In this document: positions 54,270-61,982 of the stretch, piece after piece
Position numbering within the stretch: the first letter of the stretch is position 1
How the letters are laid out: the number at the start of each line of letters is the position of its first letter
Assembly: GCA_016887505.1 (NCBI GenBank)
Contig: CP069393.1
Location: 496,001 to 560,000 of the forward strand
Reading direction: 5' to 3'
From: Clostridia bacterium
Lineage (GTDB): Bacteria; Bacillota; TC1; UBA5767
DNA length: 64,000 nt
Notes under the pieces: model-generated
What the model was told of the DNA's origin: nothing
What the model saw: the letters and a program-made list of their open reading frames with translations, nothing else
Databases searched by the model: none
Made by a program: the position numbers and the translations under genes

Positions 54270-56069
54270 ATGGGTAAGATATATATATTAGGAGAAGAAA
54301 TTGCGAACCAGATTGCGGCAGGTGAAGTGGTAGAAAAACCGGCCTCTGTTGTGAAAGAACTCGTGGAAAATGCAATGGATGCAGGTGCTCAAAGTATCCG
54401 TGTTGAAATCGAGGAAGGTGGTTTGTCCAAAATTGAAGTGGAAGATGACGGGATAGGTATGGAAAAAGAGGACATATCACTCGCTTTTAAGCGACATGCT
54501 ACTAGTAAAATACGCCAGGCCCAGGACCTCTTTGAACTTACAACGATGGGATTTAGGGGAGAAGCTCTTCCAAGTATTGCTTCCGTTTCTAAGATATGCT
54601 TATGTTCTCAAGTGCAAGGGGAAGCCAAGGGAAACTGTATTGAGCTACATGGTGGTAAGAGTATTAAAACGAAGCCGATTGCCATGTCGCATGGAACCTG
54701 TATAACCGTAAGTGACCTTTTCTTTAATACACCTGCCAGAAAAAAATTTATGAAGTCACCCCACCTTGAAAAAGGTGCAATAGTAGATTTGGTTCAGAAA
54801 TTGGCTATGTCCCATACCGACATTGCTTTTACGCTTGTATCTGATGGAAAAACCTTATTCAAAACGAGAGGATCGGGTGACTTGCGAGATACTCTAGCGT
54901 ATTTAATTCCGGGAGAATTATCTCGTAAATTGATTGAGGTAAAAGAAGATAGTGATTATTTTAGTGTTCGAGGCCTAATTGCTCCATCCTATTTGTATAG
55001 AGCAACCAGGGATATGGAAATCTTTTTTGTAAACGGACGATATGTGCGTTCCAAGGTACTGCAGAATGCACTTGAGGAGGCTTATAGACATCGTATACCA
55101 ATACGAAAGTACCCTATAGGGATATTATCTATAAATATGAATCCTGCAGCCTTAGACGTGAATATTCACCCCTCCAAGATGGAAGTTAAATTCTCTATGG
55201 AACAAGCTCTAAAAAAAGAGCTATCTCTTTGTGTTCAAAAAACGTTGACACATGAAAGTGAAATACGAGGTTTAGGTCAAAACAGCTCTCTCATACAGGC
55301 TAATGAAGAGATCATGCCAACCACGACCGATTTGAATGAACTAGCAAAAAAAGATTTTTCAAAAGAGCCTGCAAAAGAATTTAGATTGGTGCCGGAAAAG
55401 CCTAAAGTACAAGAAGAAATGGTATTTGAAAAAGCACTCCCAAACCCCTATGTTAGAGTAGCAAATTCTGGAACGCAGAGTATAGACTTGCCTTTGCATG
55501 ATGAATTTTTAGGCATGAGGGTTCTTAGTGTGATAGCTAAAACCTATGTGGTGCTGACGAAGAATGATCAGTTATATCTATTAGACCAGCATGCTGCTCA
55601 CGAGAGGGTGCGTTACGAGTCTCTAAAAAAGGCTTATTGTGCTGAAAAACTTACTGCTCAGTTTCTACTGGAACCAGTGGTGTTGATTCTTGGTTACGAT
55701 CAAAAAGAGCGGATGTTGGAACAAATTAATAGACTCTCTGATTTAGGAGTCGTGGTGGAGCTGTTTGGAGAGGATGAATTCCTCCTACGAGGGGTTCCAG
55801 CAGGTCTTAAGGGGATGGACTACCAATTGCTATTTGAAGAGCTTCTAGATGCCTTAGAAAACGACCAGGAAAGCATTAAAGAGAGAATGCTGGAGATGGC
55901 TTCGTGCAGGGGAGCTATCAAAGCTGGTGATTCCATTCGTTTGGATGAGGTATCGGTCTTGCTTAAAGAGATGAGTAAACTTGAAGATCCATACACCTGT
56001 CCTCATGGTAGACCGACTGTGATAAAGTTAGGTAAAGAGGAATTGGCGAAGCTATTCCTGAGGGATTGA
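54270..56069 (+). CDS. mutL: DNA mismatch repair protein MutL with endonuclease motif
   Basis: MutL couples mismatch recognition to strand cutting. The 599-residue protein has the GHKL ATPase domain (ELVENAMDAGA, DDGIGM, GFRGEALPSIASV), a variable linker (about 335-400), and a C-terminal dimerisation domain with DQHAAHERVRYE, the metal-binding endonuclease motif. It also has ASCRGAIKAGD and CPHGRPT. It therefore should nick DNA itself, as in species lacking MutH. Confidence 0.97.
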   Translation: MGKIYILGEEIANQIAAGEVVEKPASVVKELVENAMDAGAQSIRVEIEEGGLSKIEVEDDGIGMEKEDISLAFKRHATSKIRQAQDLFELTTMGFRGEALPSIASVSKICLCSQVQGEAKGNCIELHGGKSIKTKPIAMSHGTCITVSDLFFNTPARKKFMKSPHLEKGAIVDLVQKLAMSHTDIAFTLVSDGKTLFKTRGSGDLRDTLAYLIPGELSRKLIEVKEDSDYFSVRGLIAPSYLYRATRDMEIFFVNGRYVRSKVLQNALEEAYRHRIPIRKYPIGILSINMNPAALDVNIHPSKMEVKFSMEQALKKELSLCVQKTLTHESEIRGLGQNSSLIQANEEIMPTTTDLNELAKKDFSKEPAKEFRLVPEKPKVQEEMVFEKALPNPYVRVANSGTQSIDLPLHDEFLGMRVLSVIAKTYVVLTKNDQLYLLDQHAAHERVRYESLKKAYCAEKLTAQFLLEPVVLILGYDQKERMLEQINRLSDLGVVVELFGEDEFLLRGVPAGLKGMDYQLLFEELLDALENDQESIKERMLEMASCRGAIKAGDSIRLDEVSVLLKEMSKLEDPYTCPHGRPTVIKLGKEELAKLFLRD

Positions 56070-56073
56070 TGAG

Positions 56074-57015
56074 ATGAAGAATAAAGTTGTTGCAATTCTG
56101 GGGCCAACAGCCTCAGGAAAAAGTGATTTGGCAGTTGAATTGGCAGATCGAGTGGGCGGAGAAATTATTTCTTGTGATTCCGTGCAGCTATATCGTGGCT
56201 TGGATATTGGTTCTGGAAAAGTCACGGAGAGAGAAAAAATTGCTTCAAGTGGTCGAAAGATTGTCCATCATATGTTGGATGTTTGTGACCCAGTTGACGA
56301 ATTCACGGCCTATGATTACCAGAAGTCTGCGAGAAGAGCAGTTGAGGCTGTGATTGCAAGCGAAAAAATCCCCATTCTTTGTGGGGGGACTGGACTCTAT
56401 TTCAAGAGTGTTGTAGATGATTATCATTATGAAAATGAGCCAGATGAGAAGCAAATTGAGATACAAAATAAATATTTGAAATTATTGGATGAACAGGGTA
56501 AGGAAGCAATGCATCGCCTTTTGGCGGCAAAAGACCCTGAGGCTGCTAAAACCTATCACCAAAACAATGTAAGAAGGGTAATCCGGGCTTTAGTGCGTTT
56601 AGAGATGGATTATGCTACAGTGGATGAAATAAAGTCTGAGCCATACTATCATGTTCTAGGGTATGGCCTACAAGTTGATAGAACGGTACTCTACAAACGC
56701 ATTGATGCGAGAGTAGAGGAAATGTTAGCACAAGGAATTTTAGAAGAAACGAAAGGGCTTTTGATGCGAGGTGTGCCCAGAGAACATAAGATTATGAATA
56801 CTTTAGGATATCGACATATGCTACAGTTTATGGATGGAATAATTGATTGGGATGAGGCTGTAAGGCTGATGAAACGGGATACTAGGCGGTATGCTAAGCG
56901 ACAGTATACCTGGTTTAAAAGAGATGCCAGGATACAATGGTTGCCCTATGATTCTAAGGAAGACCGAGAGGTGAATCTATCAATAATGGAGAGCGGAATT
57001 AGCAATTTTTTCTAA
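56074..57015 (+). CDS. miaA: tRNA dimethylallyltransferase MiaA
   Basis: Adds the dimethylallyl group to A37 of tRNAs, the step before MiaB. The 313-residue protein has the P-loop GPTASGKSDLAVELA, DSVQLYRGLDIGSGK and the C-terminal KRQYTWFKRD segment. It begins four bases after mutL. It ends the miaB-mutS-mutL-miaA operon; no hfq gene follows, and the tRNA genes come next. Confidence 0.97.
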   Translation: MKNKVVAILGPTASGKSDLAVELADRVGGEIISCDSVQLYRGLDIGSGKVTEREKIASSGRKIVHHMLDVCDPVDEFTAYDYQKSARRAVEAVIASEKIPILCGGTGLYFKSVVDDYHYENEPDEKQIEIQNKYLKLLDEQGKEAMHRLLAAKDPEAAKTYHQNNVRRVIRALVRLEMDYATVDEIKSEPYYHVLGYGLQVDRTVLYKRIDARVEEMLAQGILEETKGLLMRGVPREHKIMNTLGYRHMLQFMDGIIDWDEAVRLMKRDTRRYAKRQYTWFKRDARIQWLPYDSKEDREVNLSIMESGISNFF

Positions 57016-57030
57016 AAGTGAAAATTGATA

Positions 57031-57059
57031 TTGACATTGCTTAGTTATGCCCATATAAT
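57031..57059 (+). promoter_or_regulatory. Promoter of the first tRNA operon
   Basis: Full-consensus TTGACA (57031-57036), 17 bases, TATAAT (57054-57059), 12 bases before the first tRNA. Confidence 0.85.
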
Positions 57060-57071
57060 AAGTCTTGTCGT

Positions 57072-57148
57072 CGGGGCATAGCGCAGTTTGGTAGCGCACC
57101 TGGTTTGGGACCAGGGGGTCGGGGGTTCGAATCCCTCTGCCCCGACCA
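57072..57148 (+). tRNA. tRNA-Pro (anticodon TGG)
   Basis: Acceptor CGGGGCA pairs with TGCCCCG, then A and encoded CCA. The anticodon loop reads TTTGGGA between CCTGG and CCAGG. First gene of the first tRNA operon; nearly a copy of the tRNA at 57628. Confidence 0.96.
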
Positions 57149-57159
57149 CATTATAATAT

Positions 57160-57234
57160 GGCCCGTTGGTCAAGCGGTTAAGACACCGCCCTTTCACGGC
57201 GGTATCAGGGGTTCAATTCCCCTACGGGTCACCA
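57160..57234 (+). tRNA. tRNA-Glu (anticodon TTC)
   Basis: Acceptor GGCCCGT pairs with ACGGGTC, then ACCA. The anticodon loop has CTTTCAC between CCGCC and GGCGG. CCA is encoded. Confidence 0.95.
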
Positions 57235-57241
57235 AAATCGC

Positions 57242-57317
57242 GGCCCCGTGGTGTAGTGGTTAACACGTCGGCCTGTCACGCCGAAGATCGTCGGTTCAAA
57301 TCCGATCGGGGTCGCCA
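57242..57317 (+). tRNA. tRNA-Asp (anticodon GTC)
   Basis: Acceptor GGCCCCG pairs with CGGGGTC, followed by GCCA. The anticodon arm is TCGGC CTGTCAC GCCGA. Confidence 0.95.
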
Positions 57318-57366
57318 TTTTTTAAAATAAAATATAATAAAGTTTCCGATTATCGGAGCTGCACGT

Positions 57367-57452
57367 GGAGGAATTCCCGAGCTGGCCAAAGGGGGCAGAC
57401 TGTAAATCTGCTGGCAACGCCTTCGCAGGTTCGAATCCTGCTTCCTCCACCA
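57367..57452 (+). tRNA. tRNA-Tyr (anticodon GTA), copy 1
   Basis: 86 bases with a long variable arm (class II). Acceptor GGAGGAA pairs with TTCCTCC, then ACCA. The anticodon loop has CTGTAAA. Identical to the copy at 57811. Confidence 0.96.
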
Positions 57453-57457
57453 ACCAT

Positions 57458-57532
57458 TGGGCTGTCGCCAAGCGGTAAGGCACCGGGTTTTGGTCTCGGC
57501 ATTCGTTGGTTCGAATCCAGCCAGCCCAGCCA
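57458..57532 (+). tRNA. tRNA-Gln (anticodon TTG), copy 1
   Basis: Acceptor TGGGCTG pairs with CAGCCCA, then GCCA. The anticodon loop has TTTTGGT. Identical to the copy at 57902. Confidence 0.95.
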
Positions 57533-57554
57533 AAACACCCTAGGGTGTTTTTTT
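57533..57554 (+). terminator. Terminator of the first tRNA operon
   Basis: AAACACCCT directly joined to AGGGTGTTT, then more T's, right after the Gln tRNA. Confidence 0.85.
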
Positions 57555-57585
57555 GTAACAGAGTTCAAATTTTCAATAAAAGTTA

Positions 57586-57615
57586 TTGACTTTAGCTAAG
57601 CAAACTCCTTATAAT
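57586..57615 (+). promoter_or_regulatory. Promoter of the second tRNA operon
   Basis: TTGACT (57586-57591), 18 bases, TATAAT (57610-57615), 12 bases before the second Pro tRNA. Confidence 0.8.
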
Positions 57616-57627
57616 GTATCTTGTCGT

Positions 57628-57704
57628 CGGGGCATAGCGCAGCTTGGTAGCGCACCTGGTTCGGGATCAGGGGGTCGGGGGTTCAAATCCCTTTGCCCCG
57701 ACCA
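57628..57704 (+). tRNA. tRNA-Pro (anticodon CGG)
   Basis: Same acceptor and arms as the tRNA at 57072, but the loop reads TTCGGGA, so the anticodon is CGG. The 5' flank TCTTGTCGT is also shared, showing a duplication followed by an anticodon change. Confidence 0.95.
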
Positions 57705-57728
57705 AAGTAACAAAAACTTAATATCTTT

Positions 57729-57804
57729 GCCGACGTAGCTCAACTGGAAGAGCAGCTGATTTGTAATCAGCAGGTTGCGGGTTCGAGTCCCATCGTCGGC
57801 TCCA
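57729..57804 (+). tRNA. tRNA-Thr (anticodon TGT)
   Basis: Acceptor GCCGACG pairs with CGTCGGC, then TCCA. The anticodon arm is CTGAT TTGTA ATCAG in outline, giving TGT. Confidence 0.94.
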
Positions 57805-57810
57805 TAATGT

Positions 57811-57896
57811 GGAGGAATTCCCGAGCTGGCCAAAGGGGGCAGACTGTAAATCTGCTGGCAACGCCTTCGCAGGTTCGAATCCTGCTTCCTCCACCA
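57811..57896 (+). tRNA. tRNA-Tyr (anticodon GTA), copy 2
   Basis: Identical to 57367-57452 over all 86 bases, including the variable arm and encoded CCA. Confidence 0.96.
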
Positions 57897-57901
57897 AGCA
57901 T

Positions 57902-57976
57902 TGGGCTGTCGCCAAGCGGTAAGGCACCGGGTTTTGGTCTCGGCATTCGTTGGTTCGAATCCAGCCAGCCCAGCCA
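57902..57976 (+). tRNA. tRNA-Gln (anticodon TTG), copy 2
   Basis: Identical to 57458-57532. The five-base spacer to the Tyr gene differs from copy 1 at one base only. Confidence 0.95.
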
Positions 57977-58004
57977 AGGTTTCTCTATGAGAAACCTTTT
58001 TTTT
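57976..58004 (+). terminator. Terminator of the second tRNA operon
   Basis: AAGGTTTCTC, loop TAT, GAGAAACCTT and a run of T's. Confidence 0.9.
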
Positions 58005-58054
58005 CGCCTTTTATGCAGTATTGAAATTCGTGTAGTTCACTCTTGAAAAAAGCG

Positions 58055-58063
58055 TGTTATAAT
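58055..58063 (+). promoter_or_regulatory. Extended -10 promoter for the dnaD-like gene
   Basis: TGTTATAAT (TGn followed by TATAAT) lies 21 bases before the start codon. No clear -35 box is seen. Confidence 0.5.
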
Positions 58064-58084
58064 ATGAAATAGGGAGTGATTAAG

Positions 58085-58867
58085 ATGAAAGATATCGTTT
58101 TCAACAGAGTGGTTAGACAAGGTACCATCGGCATTCCAAATGATCTAATTTGGAGTTATAAAAAAATTGGTCTTACCGAAGAAGAACTAGTCGTTCTTAT
58201 GCTTCTGTTTGCCTTTGGGCAAAAAAAGAATGATTTTTATCCGGATTTGGCAGATGTTGCCGATTTAATGGAAAAAGATATGCAGGAAGTACAGGGACTG
58301 ATTGCTTCTCTGATGGAAAAAGAATGTCTTTCAATAGAACGAGAGTATTCATTGGAAGAACAAACTTTTTTTCCGATATTTTCTTGTGACCCACTTTTCA
58401 AAAAATTGGGCAGACATATTTCTGCCGTAAATGAAAAAAAACGGGAAATCTATCAAGAAAGACTTCTTAAAGAGCTAGCAGAAAAAGAAATCAATAAAGA
58501 GCATCCTAGTCGAGAGCCCAAAGAAAAAGATATTTTCACAGTTTTTGAGGAAGAATTCGGTAGGCTTCTTACCAATACAGAACGAGCCTATATTGTTGAG
58601 TGGATCAAGGGAGATGCATTTACAGAAAATCTAGTCCTAGAAGCACTTAGAAGCTCTGTCTCTCGAGACAAGCTGAATTTTAAATATATTGATACTATTT
58701 TAAGAGATTGGGAGAGAAAAGGTATTCGAACTGCAAAGCAGGCTAGAATGGAAGATCAGAAAACTCGTGGTAGACAAAAGACAAAAAGTAACCGGGTTAG
58801 TAAGAACTTTACTGAGGAAAAAGCGAAGTCCAAATATGATCATTTGGTCGTTAACATGATGGAGTAG
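58085..58867 (+). CDS. DnaD-domain replication initiation protein
   Basis: A 260-residue protein with an N-terminal winged-helix region (about 20-85) and a C-terminal DnaD/DnaB2 domain (about 155-230, FEEEFGRLLTNTERAYIVEWI, FKYIDTILRDWERKGI). Such proteins remodel DNA and help load the replicative helicase in Firmicutes. It starts with ATG 58085 after AGGGAG; a GTG nine bases upstream is rejected because it overlaps the ribosome binding site. It is two bases ahead of the helicase-loader gene, as expected. Confidence 0.88.
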   Translation: MKDIVFNRVVRQGTIGIPNDLIWSYKKIGLTEEELVVLMLLFAFGQKKNDFYPDLADVADLMEKDMQEVQGLIASLMEKECLSIEREYSLEEQTFFPIFSCDPLFKKLGRHISAVNEKKREIYQERLLKELAEKEINKEHPSREPKEKDIFTVFEEEFGRLLTNTERAYIVEWIKGDAFTENLVLEALRSSVSRDKLNFKYIDTILRDWERKGIRTAKQARMEDQKTRGRQKTKSNRVSKNFTEEKAKSKYDHLVVNMME

Positions 58868-58869
58868 GC

Positions 58870-59676
58870 ATGAAAGATATTTTGCAAAAAAAAATTCAAG
58901 AATTGCGCGAAACCATAAAGAATAGCCCAAAAGAAAAAGAGGAAGTACAGTACGAATGTCCGATTTGCAAAGATAGGGGCTTGATTTATAAAGATGGGCA
59001 AGCCTATATATGCAATTGTGTAAATAAGAAACGCTTTGAAAACCAATTCAAACATGCTAGGTTGGCTGGTGAATACTTGCATAAGAGCTTTGATGATTTT
59101 CAAATAAAGTATTATAGTTCATATCGCATTGATACAAACAGCAATGTCACCTACCGCCAATTAGCAACCCAGTGTTTAACAGCGGCTAAACTTTTTACAG
59201 ATAGTGTCATTAATAAGAAAAAACATAAAGGAATGTATGTTTACGGCACTGTCGGAAGTGGGAAGACGCTTCTAACAAGTTGTATTGCTAATCGTTTGCT
59301 AGAACATAATATCGAACTGCTGTTCATATCTGTACCAGACTTTTTGGATGAAATTAAAGCTACCTTTAACCAAAAGGGAAATCAAGAAATGGACTTAATG
59401 AATCAAGTTAGAAATGTCCGAGTGTTAATTTTAGATGATTTGGGAGCGCATACATATACTGATTGGTCAGCAGGTAGAATTTATAATATAATCAATTATA
59501 GGGCAAGTAATAATTTATCTACCATAATTACATCCAATTTATCTGTTGATGGTTTAGCGGAGGCTTTGGATGAAAGGACTAGCTCACGCGTAATGCAACT
59601 CTGCACGCTCTACCGGCTAGAAACAGAGGAAGATATTCGATGCCAAGTCTATAAAGAAAACCTAAAAAGGGTTTGA
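58870..59676 (+). CDS. DnaC/DnaI-type helicase loader ATPase
   Basis: A 268-residue AAA+ protein of the DnaC/DnaI/IstB group. It has an N-terminal cysteine cluster for zinc (CPICKDRG and CNC, about 27-52), Walker A GTVGSGKTLL, and Walker B VLILDDLGAH. A DnaI-like role in putting the replicative helicase onto DNA is likely, given the DnaD-domain gene next door. IstB of IS21 elements is unlikely since no IstA is nearby. Confidence 0.9.
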   Translation: MKDILQKKIQELRETIKNSPKEKEEVQYECPICKDRGLIYKDGQAYICNCVNKKRFENQFKHARLAGEYLHKSFDDFQIKYYSSYRIDTNSNVTYRQLATQCLTAAKLFTDSVINKKKHKGMYVYGTVGSGKTLLTSCIANRLLEHNIELLFISVPDFLDEIKATFNQKGNQEMDLMNQVRNVRVLILDDLGAHTYTDWSAGRIYNIINYRASNNLSTIITSNLSVDGLAEALDERTSSRVMQLCTLYRLETEEDIRCQVYKENLKRV

Positions 59677-59721
59677 CAGTCTAAAGCATATTTGATACTT
59701 TTAAATGAATAACGAGTTCTC

Positions 59722-59880
59722 ATTTTTTGAGGAGCAAGGTCAATTAGTACGAAAGTGGAGCCGCAAGCGTTGATACTTTTAGAAAAGGTGACTTTGCCGA
59801 AGTGGATTGGTGCAAACAATCTGCTGGTTCTACATCGAATAGGTGTAGTGCTGTCACCTTAGGTGGAGTGCATTAGATGA
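59722..59880 (+). ncRNA. Lysine riboswitch (L box)
   Basis: The core has GAGGAGC (59729), AAAAGGTGACTTTGCCGAAG (59783 on; the AAGG..GCCGAAG hallmark), GCTGGTT, CTGTCACC and GGTGGAGTGC, in the order of the lysine aptamer. It precedes dapB-grx-asd-dapA, the lysine/diaminopimelate genes. The expected action is to stop transcription when lysine is plentiful. Confidence 0.92.
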
Positions 59881-59896
59881 GCATAAACTGTTGAGA

Positions 59897-59922
59897 ACGC
59901 AGGCTTATGCTTGTGTTTTTTT
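59897..59922 (+). terminator. Riboswitch-controlled terminator
   Basis: ACGCAGGC, loop TTAT, GCTTGTGT and a T run. GCATAA (59881-59886) can pair with TTATGC (59905-59910) instead, forming a possible anti-terminator. Confidence 0.85.
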
Positions 59923-59935
59923 ATTGGAGGAACGA

Positions 59936-60727
59936 ATGAAAGATATACGCGTGCTCGTATGTGGAGCAATGGGAAAAATGGGCCAGCAGGTTATTCAAGC
60001 GGTTACACTTGCGGAAGATATGTCCGTTGTAGCTGCAGTTGATACCCAGAATATTGGAAAAAGTTTGATTGATTTAACAGGAGATGATTCAGTTATCATC
60101 ACCGGGGACTTGGCGCAAGCAATCAAGGACACCAAGCCAGATGTTATGGTTGATTTTACCAATCCTAAAGTGGTTTACCAAAATGTTTCGACAGCCATCG
60201 ATTTGGGTGTTCACCCTGTGATTGGAGCTACAGGACTTAGTAAAGAACAGACAGAGGATCTTTCCAATCGCATGGAAGAAAAAAAATTAGGCGGCCTTTT
60301 GGCTTCGAATTTTGCGATTGGAGCAATTCTGATGGTGGAGTTTAGTAAAAAAGCAGCTGCCTATATGCAGGATGTGGAAATTATTGAATATCATCACGAC
60401 AAGAAGTTGGATGCACCCTCTGGAACATCTTTATCTACGGCAAAAGCCATTGCAGAAGTTCGAAAGAGTCATAAGCAAGGCCACCCAGAAGAAAAGGAAT
60501 TGTTAGAAGGAGCAAGAGGAGCTAACTATGATGGCATACCGATTCATTCGGTACGATTACCTGGCAGAGTTGCGCACCAGGAGGTTATTTTTGGCAGTTT
60601 AGGACAGATTCTTACCATACGGCATGACAGTATAAATAGAGAATCATTTATGCCAGGTGTTTTATTGGGCATTCGAGAAGTATGTAACAAAGAAGAATTG
60701 ATTGTAGGTTTAGAAAAACTATTATAG
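59936..60727 (+). CDS. dapB: 4-hydroxy-tetrahydrodipicolinate reductase
   Basis: Reduces the DapA product on the way to diaminopimelate and lysine. The 263-residue protein has the nucleotide loop GAMGKMGQQV, the E.HH motif IIEYHHDKKLDAPSGT and VDFTNP. The ATG at 59936 follows GGAGG; an upstream reading would run through the terminator and is rejected. First gene of the lysine operon. Confidence 0.97.
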   Translation: MKDIRVLVCGAMGKMGQQVIQAVTLAEDMSVVAAVDTQNIGKSLIDLTGDDSVIITGDLAQAIKDTKPDVMVDFTNPKVVYQNVSTAIDLGVHPVIGATGLSKEQTEDLSNRMEEKKLGGLLASNFAIGAILMVEFSKKAAAYMQDVEIIEYHHDKKLDAPSGTSLSTAKAIAEVRKSHKQGHPEEKELLEGARGANYDGIPIHSVRLPGRVAHQEVIFGSLGQILTIRHDSINRESFMPGVLLGIREVCNKEELIVGLEKLL

Positions 60728-60738
60728 GAGGAATTAGG

Positions 60739-60942
60739 ATGGTAGTAGTAGGTCTAAAAAATTGCTCAAAATGTGAAGCTCTAAAAGAACAGTTGACCAA
60801 GGATGGGACATCTTTTGATTATCGAGAGTTTAAAGATCTACCCCTGATTGCTCAAAGAAAAATCAGCAAGCGTTTTAGAGATGATACCGGCGGCATAGCC
60901 TTTCCGGTAGTCATCGAAGATGAATCAGAGTATAAATTATAG
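60739..60942 (+). CDS. Small glutaredoxin-like protein
   Basis: A 67-residue glutaredoxin/thioredoxin-fold protein with C9-S-K-C12 in GLKNCSKCEALKEQL and the conserved cis-Pro loop region IAFPVVIEDE. It is shorter than classic glutaredoxins (about 80-85). Its place between dapB and asd, with good ribosome binding site (AGGAGG), suggests co-expression with the lysine genes. A role in keeping the Asd active-site cysteine reduced is possible but unproven. Confidence 0.75.
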   Translation: MVVVGLKNCSKCEALKEQLTKDGTSFDYREFKDLPLIAQRKISKRFRDDTGGIAFPVVIEDESEYKL

Positions 60943-60966
60943 TAAAGATTAAGGAGATATAGAAAA

Positions 60967-61971
60967 ATGGGTTATAATGTTGCGGTTGTCGGAACAGGAG
61001 CAGTAGGTTCAACCATTTTACAAGTTATGGAGGAAAGAAATTTTCCTGTAGACAACCTGAAGTTGTTGGCAACCAGCCGTTCGGCGGGTAAGGTCATGAC
61101 TTTTAAAGGGAAAAATTATGTAATTGAAGAAACTACCCCAGATTCTTTTGAAAATATTGATTTGGCTCTTTTTGCAGGTGGCAAAGCGAGTACCATGTTT
61201 GCAAAAGAAGCAGTGAAAAGAGGAGCAGTAGTTATTGATAATGGAAGCTCTTTCCGTATGGATCCAGAAGTACCCTTAGTAGTACCTGAAGTGAATCCAG
61301 AGGATATCAAAAAGCATAAGGGAATAATTGCCAACCCCAACTGCTCTACCATACAGATGGTTGTTGGTTTAAAACCAATATATGATATTTCGCGAATCAA
61401 GAGTGTAGTAGTTTCTACTTACCAAGCCGTTTCAGGCGCGGGACAAGAAGCCATGGATGAGTTGGAGAATCAGACGCGTGACTTATTGGAAAATAGAGAA
61501 CCAAAGGTCCAGGTATTTCAGCACCAAATCGGCATGAATTTGATTCCTCATATTGATGTATTTTGGGATAATGGTTATACCAAAGAAGAGATGAAGATGG
61601 TCAATGAGACTAGAAAAATCCTTCACGACGAAGATATGCGTATTACTGCGACTACAGTACGAGTGCCAATTATGCGAAGCCATTCTGAATCAGTTTTGGC
61701 TATCACAGAGAAAAAAATTGGTGCACAAGAAGCAAAAGATGCATTTGATTCTTTTGAAGGAATTATTCTACAAGACGACCCAGAAAATAATGTTTATCCT
61801 ATGCCTTACTTTACATCAGATACAGATGAAGTCTACATAGGTCGCGTGCGAGAAGACTTGGCATTTGAAAATGGTTTATCCTTTTTTGTGGTCGCTGACC
61901 AGCTAAGAAAGGGTGCCGCTACCAACGCTGTGCAGATTGCTGAACAATTGATTGCATATAACATGCTATAA
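60967..61971 (+). CDS. asd: Aspartate-semialdehyde dehydrogenase
   Basis: Makes aspartate semialdehyde, the branch point to lysine, threonine and methionine. The 334-residue protein has the NADP-binding GTGAVGSTIL, the active-site cysteine in IANPNCSTIQM, and SHSESVLAITEK. It lies between the glutaredoxin-like gene and dapA. No aspartate kinase is in the window. Confidence 0.97.
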   Translation: MGYNVAVVGTGAVGSTILQVMEERNFPVDNLKLLATSRSAGKVMTFKGKNYVIEETTPDSFENIDLALFAGGKASTMFAKEAVKRGAVVIDNGSSFRMDPEVPLVVPEVNPEDIKKHKGIIANPNCSTIQMVVGLKPIYDISRIKSVVVSTYQAVSGAGQEAMDELENQTRDLLENREPKVQVFQHQIGMNLIPHIDVFWDNGYTKEEMKMVNETRKILHDEDMRITATTVRVPIMRSHSESVLAITEKKIGAQEAKDAFDSFEGIILQDDPENNVYPMPYFTSDTDEVYIGRVREDLAFENGLSFFVVADQLRKGAATNAVQIAEQLIAYNML

Positions 61972-61982
61972 GGAGAGGAATA

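Noticed and set aside
57276-57977. Minus-strand open frames that read GLAGFEPTNAETKTRC and similar
   Set aside because: They are antisense translations of the tRNA genes. Near-identical false proteins are known from many genomes.
58870-59676. IstB helper ATPase of an IS21 element
   Set aside because: No IstA transposase or inverted ends nearby; the DnaD-domain gene just upstream supports a helicase loader.
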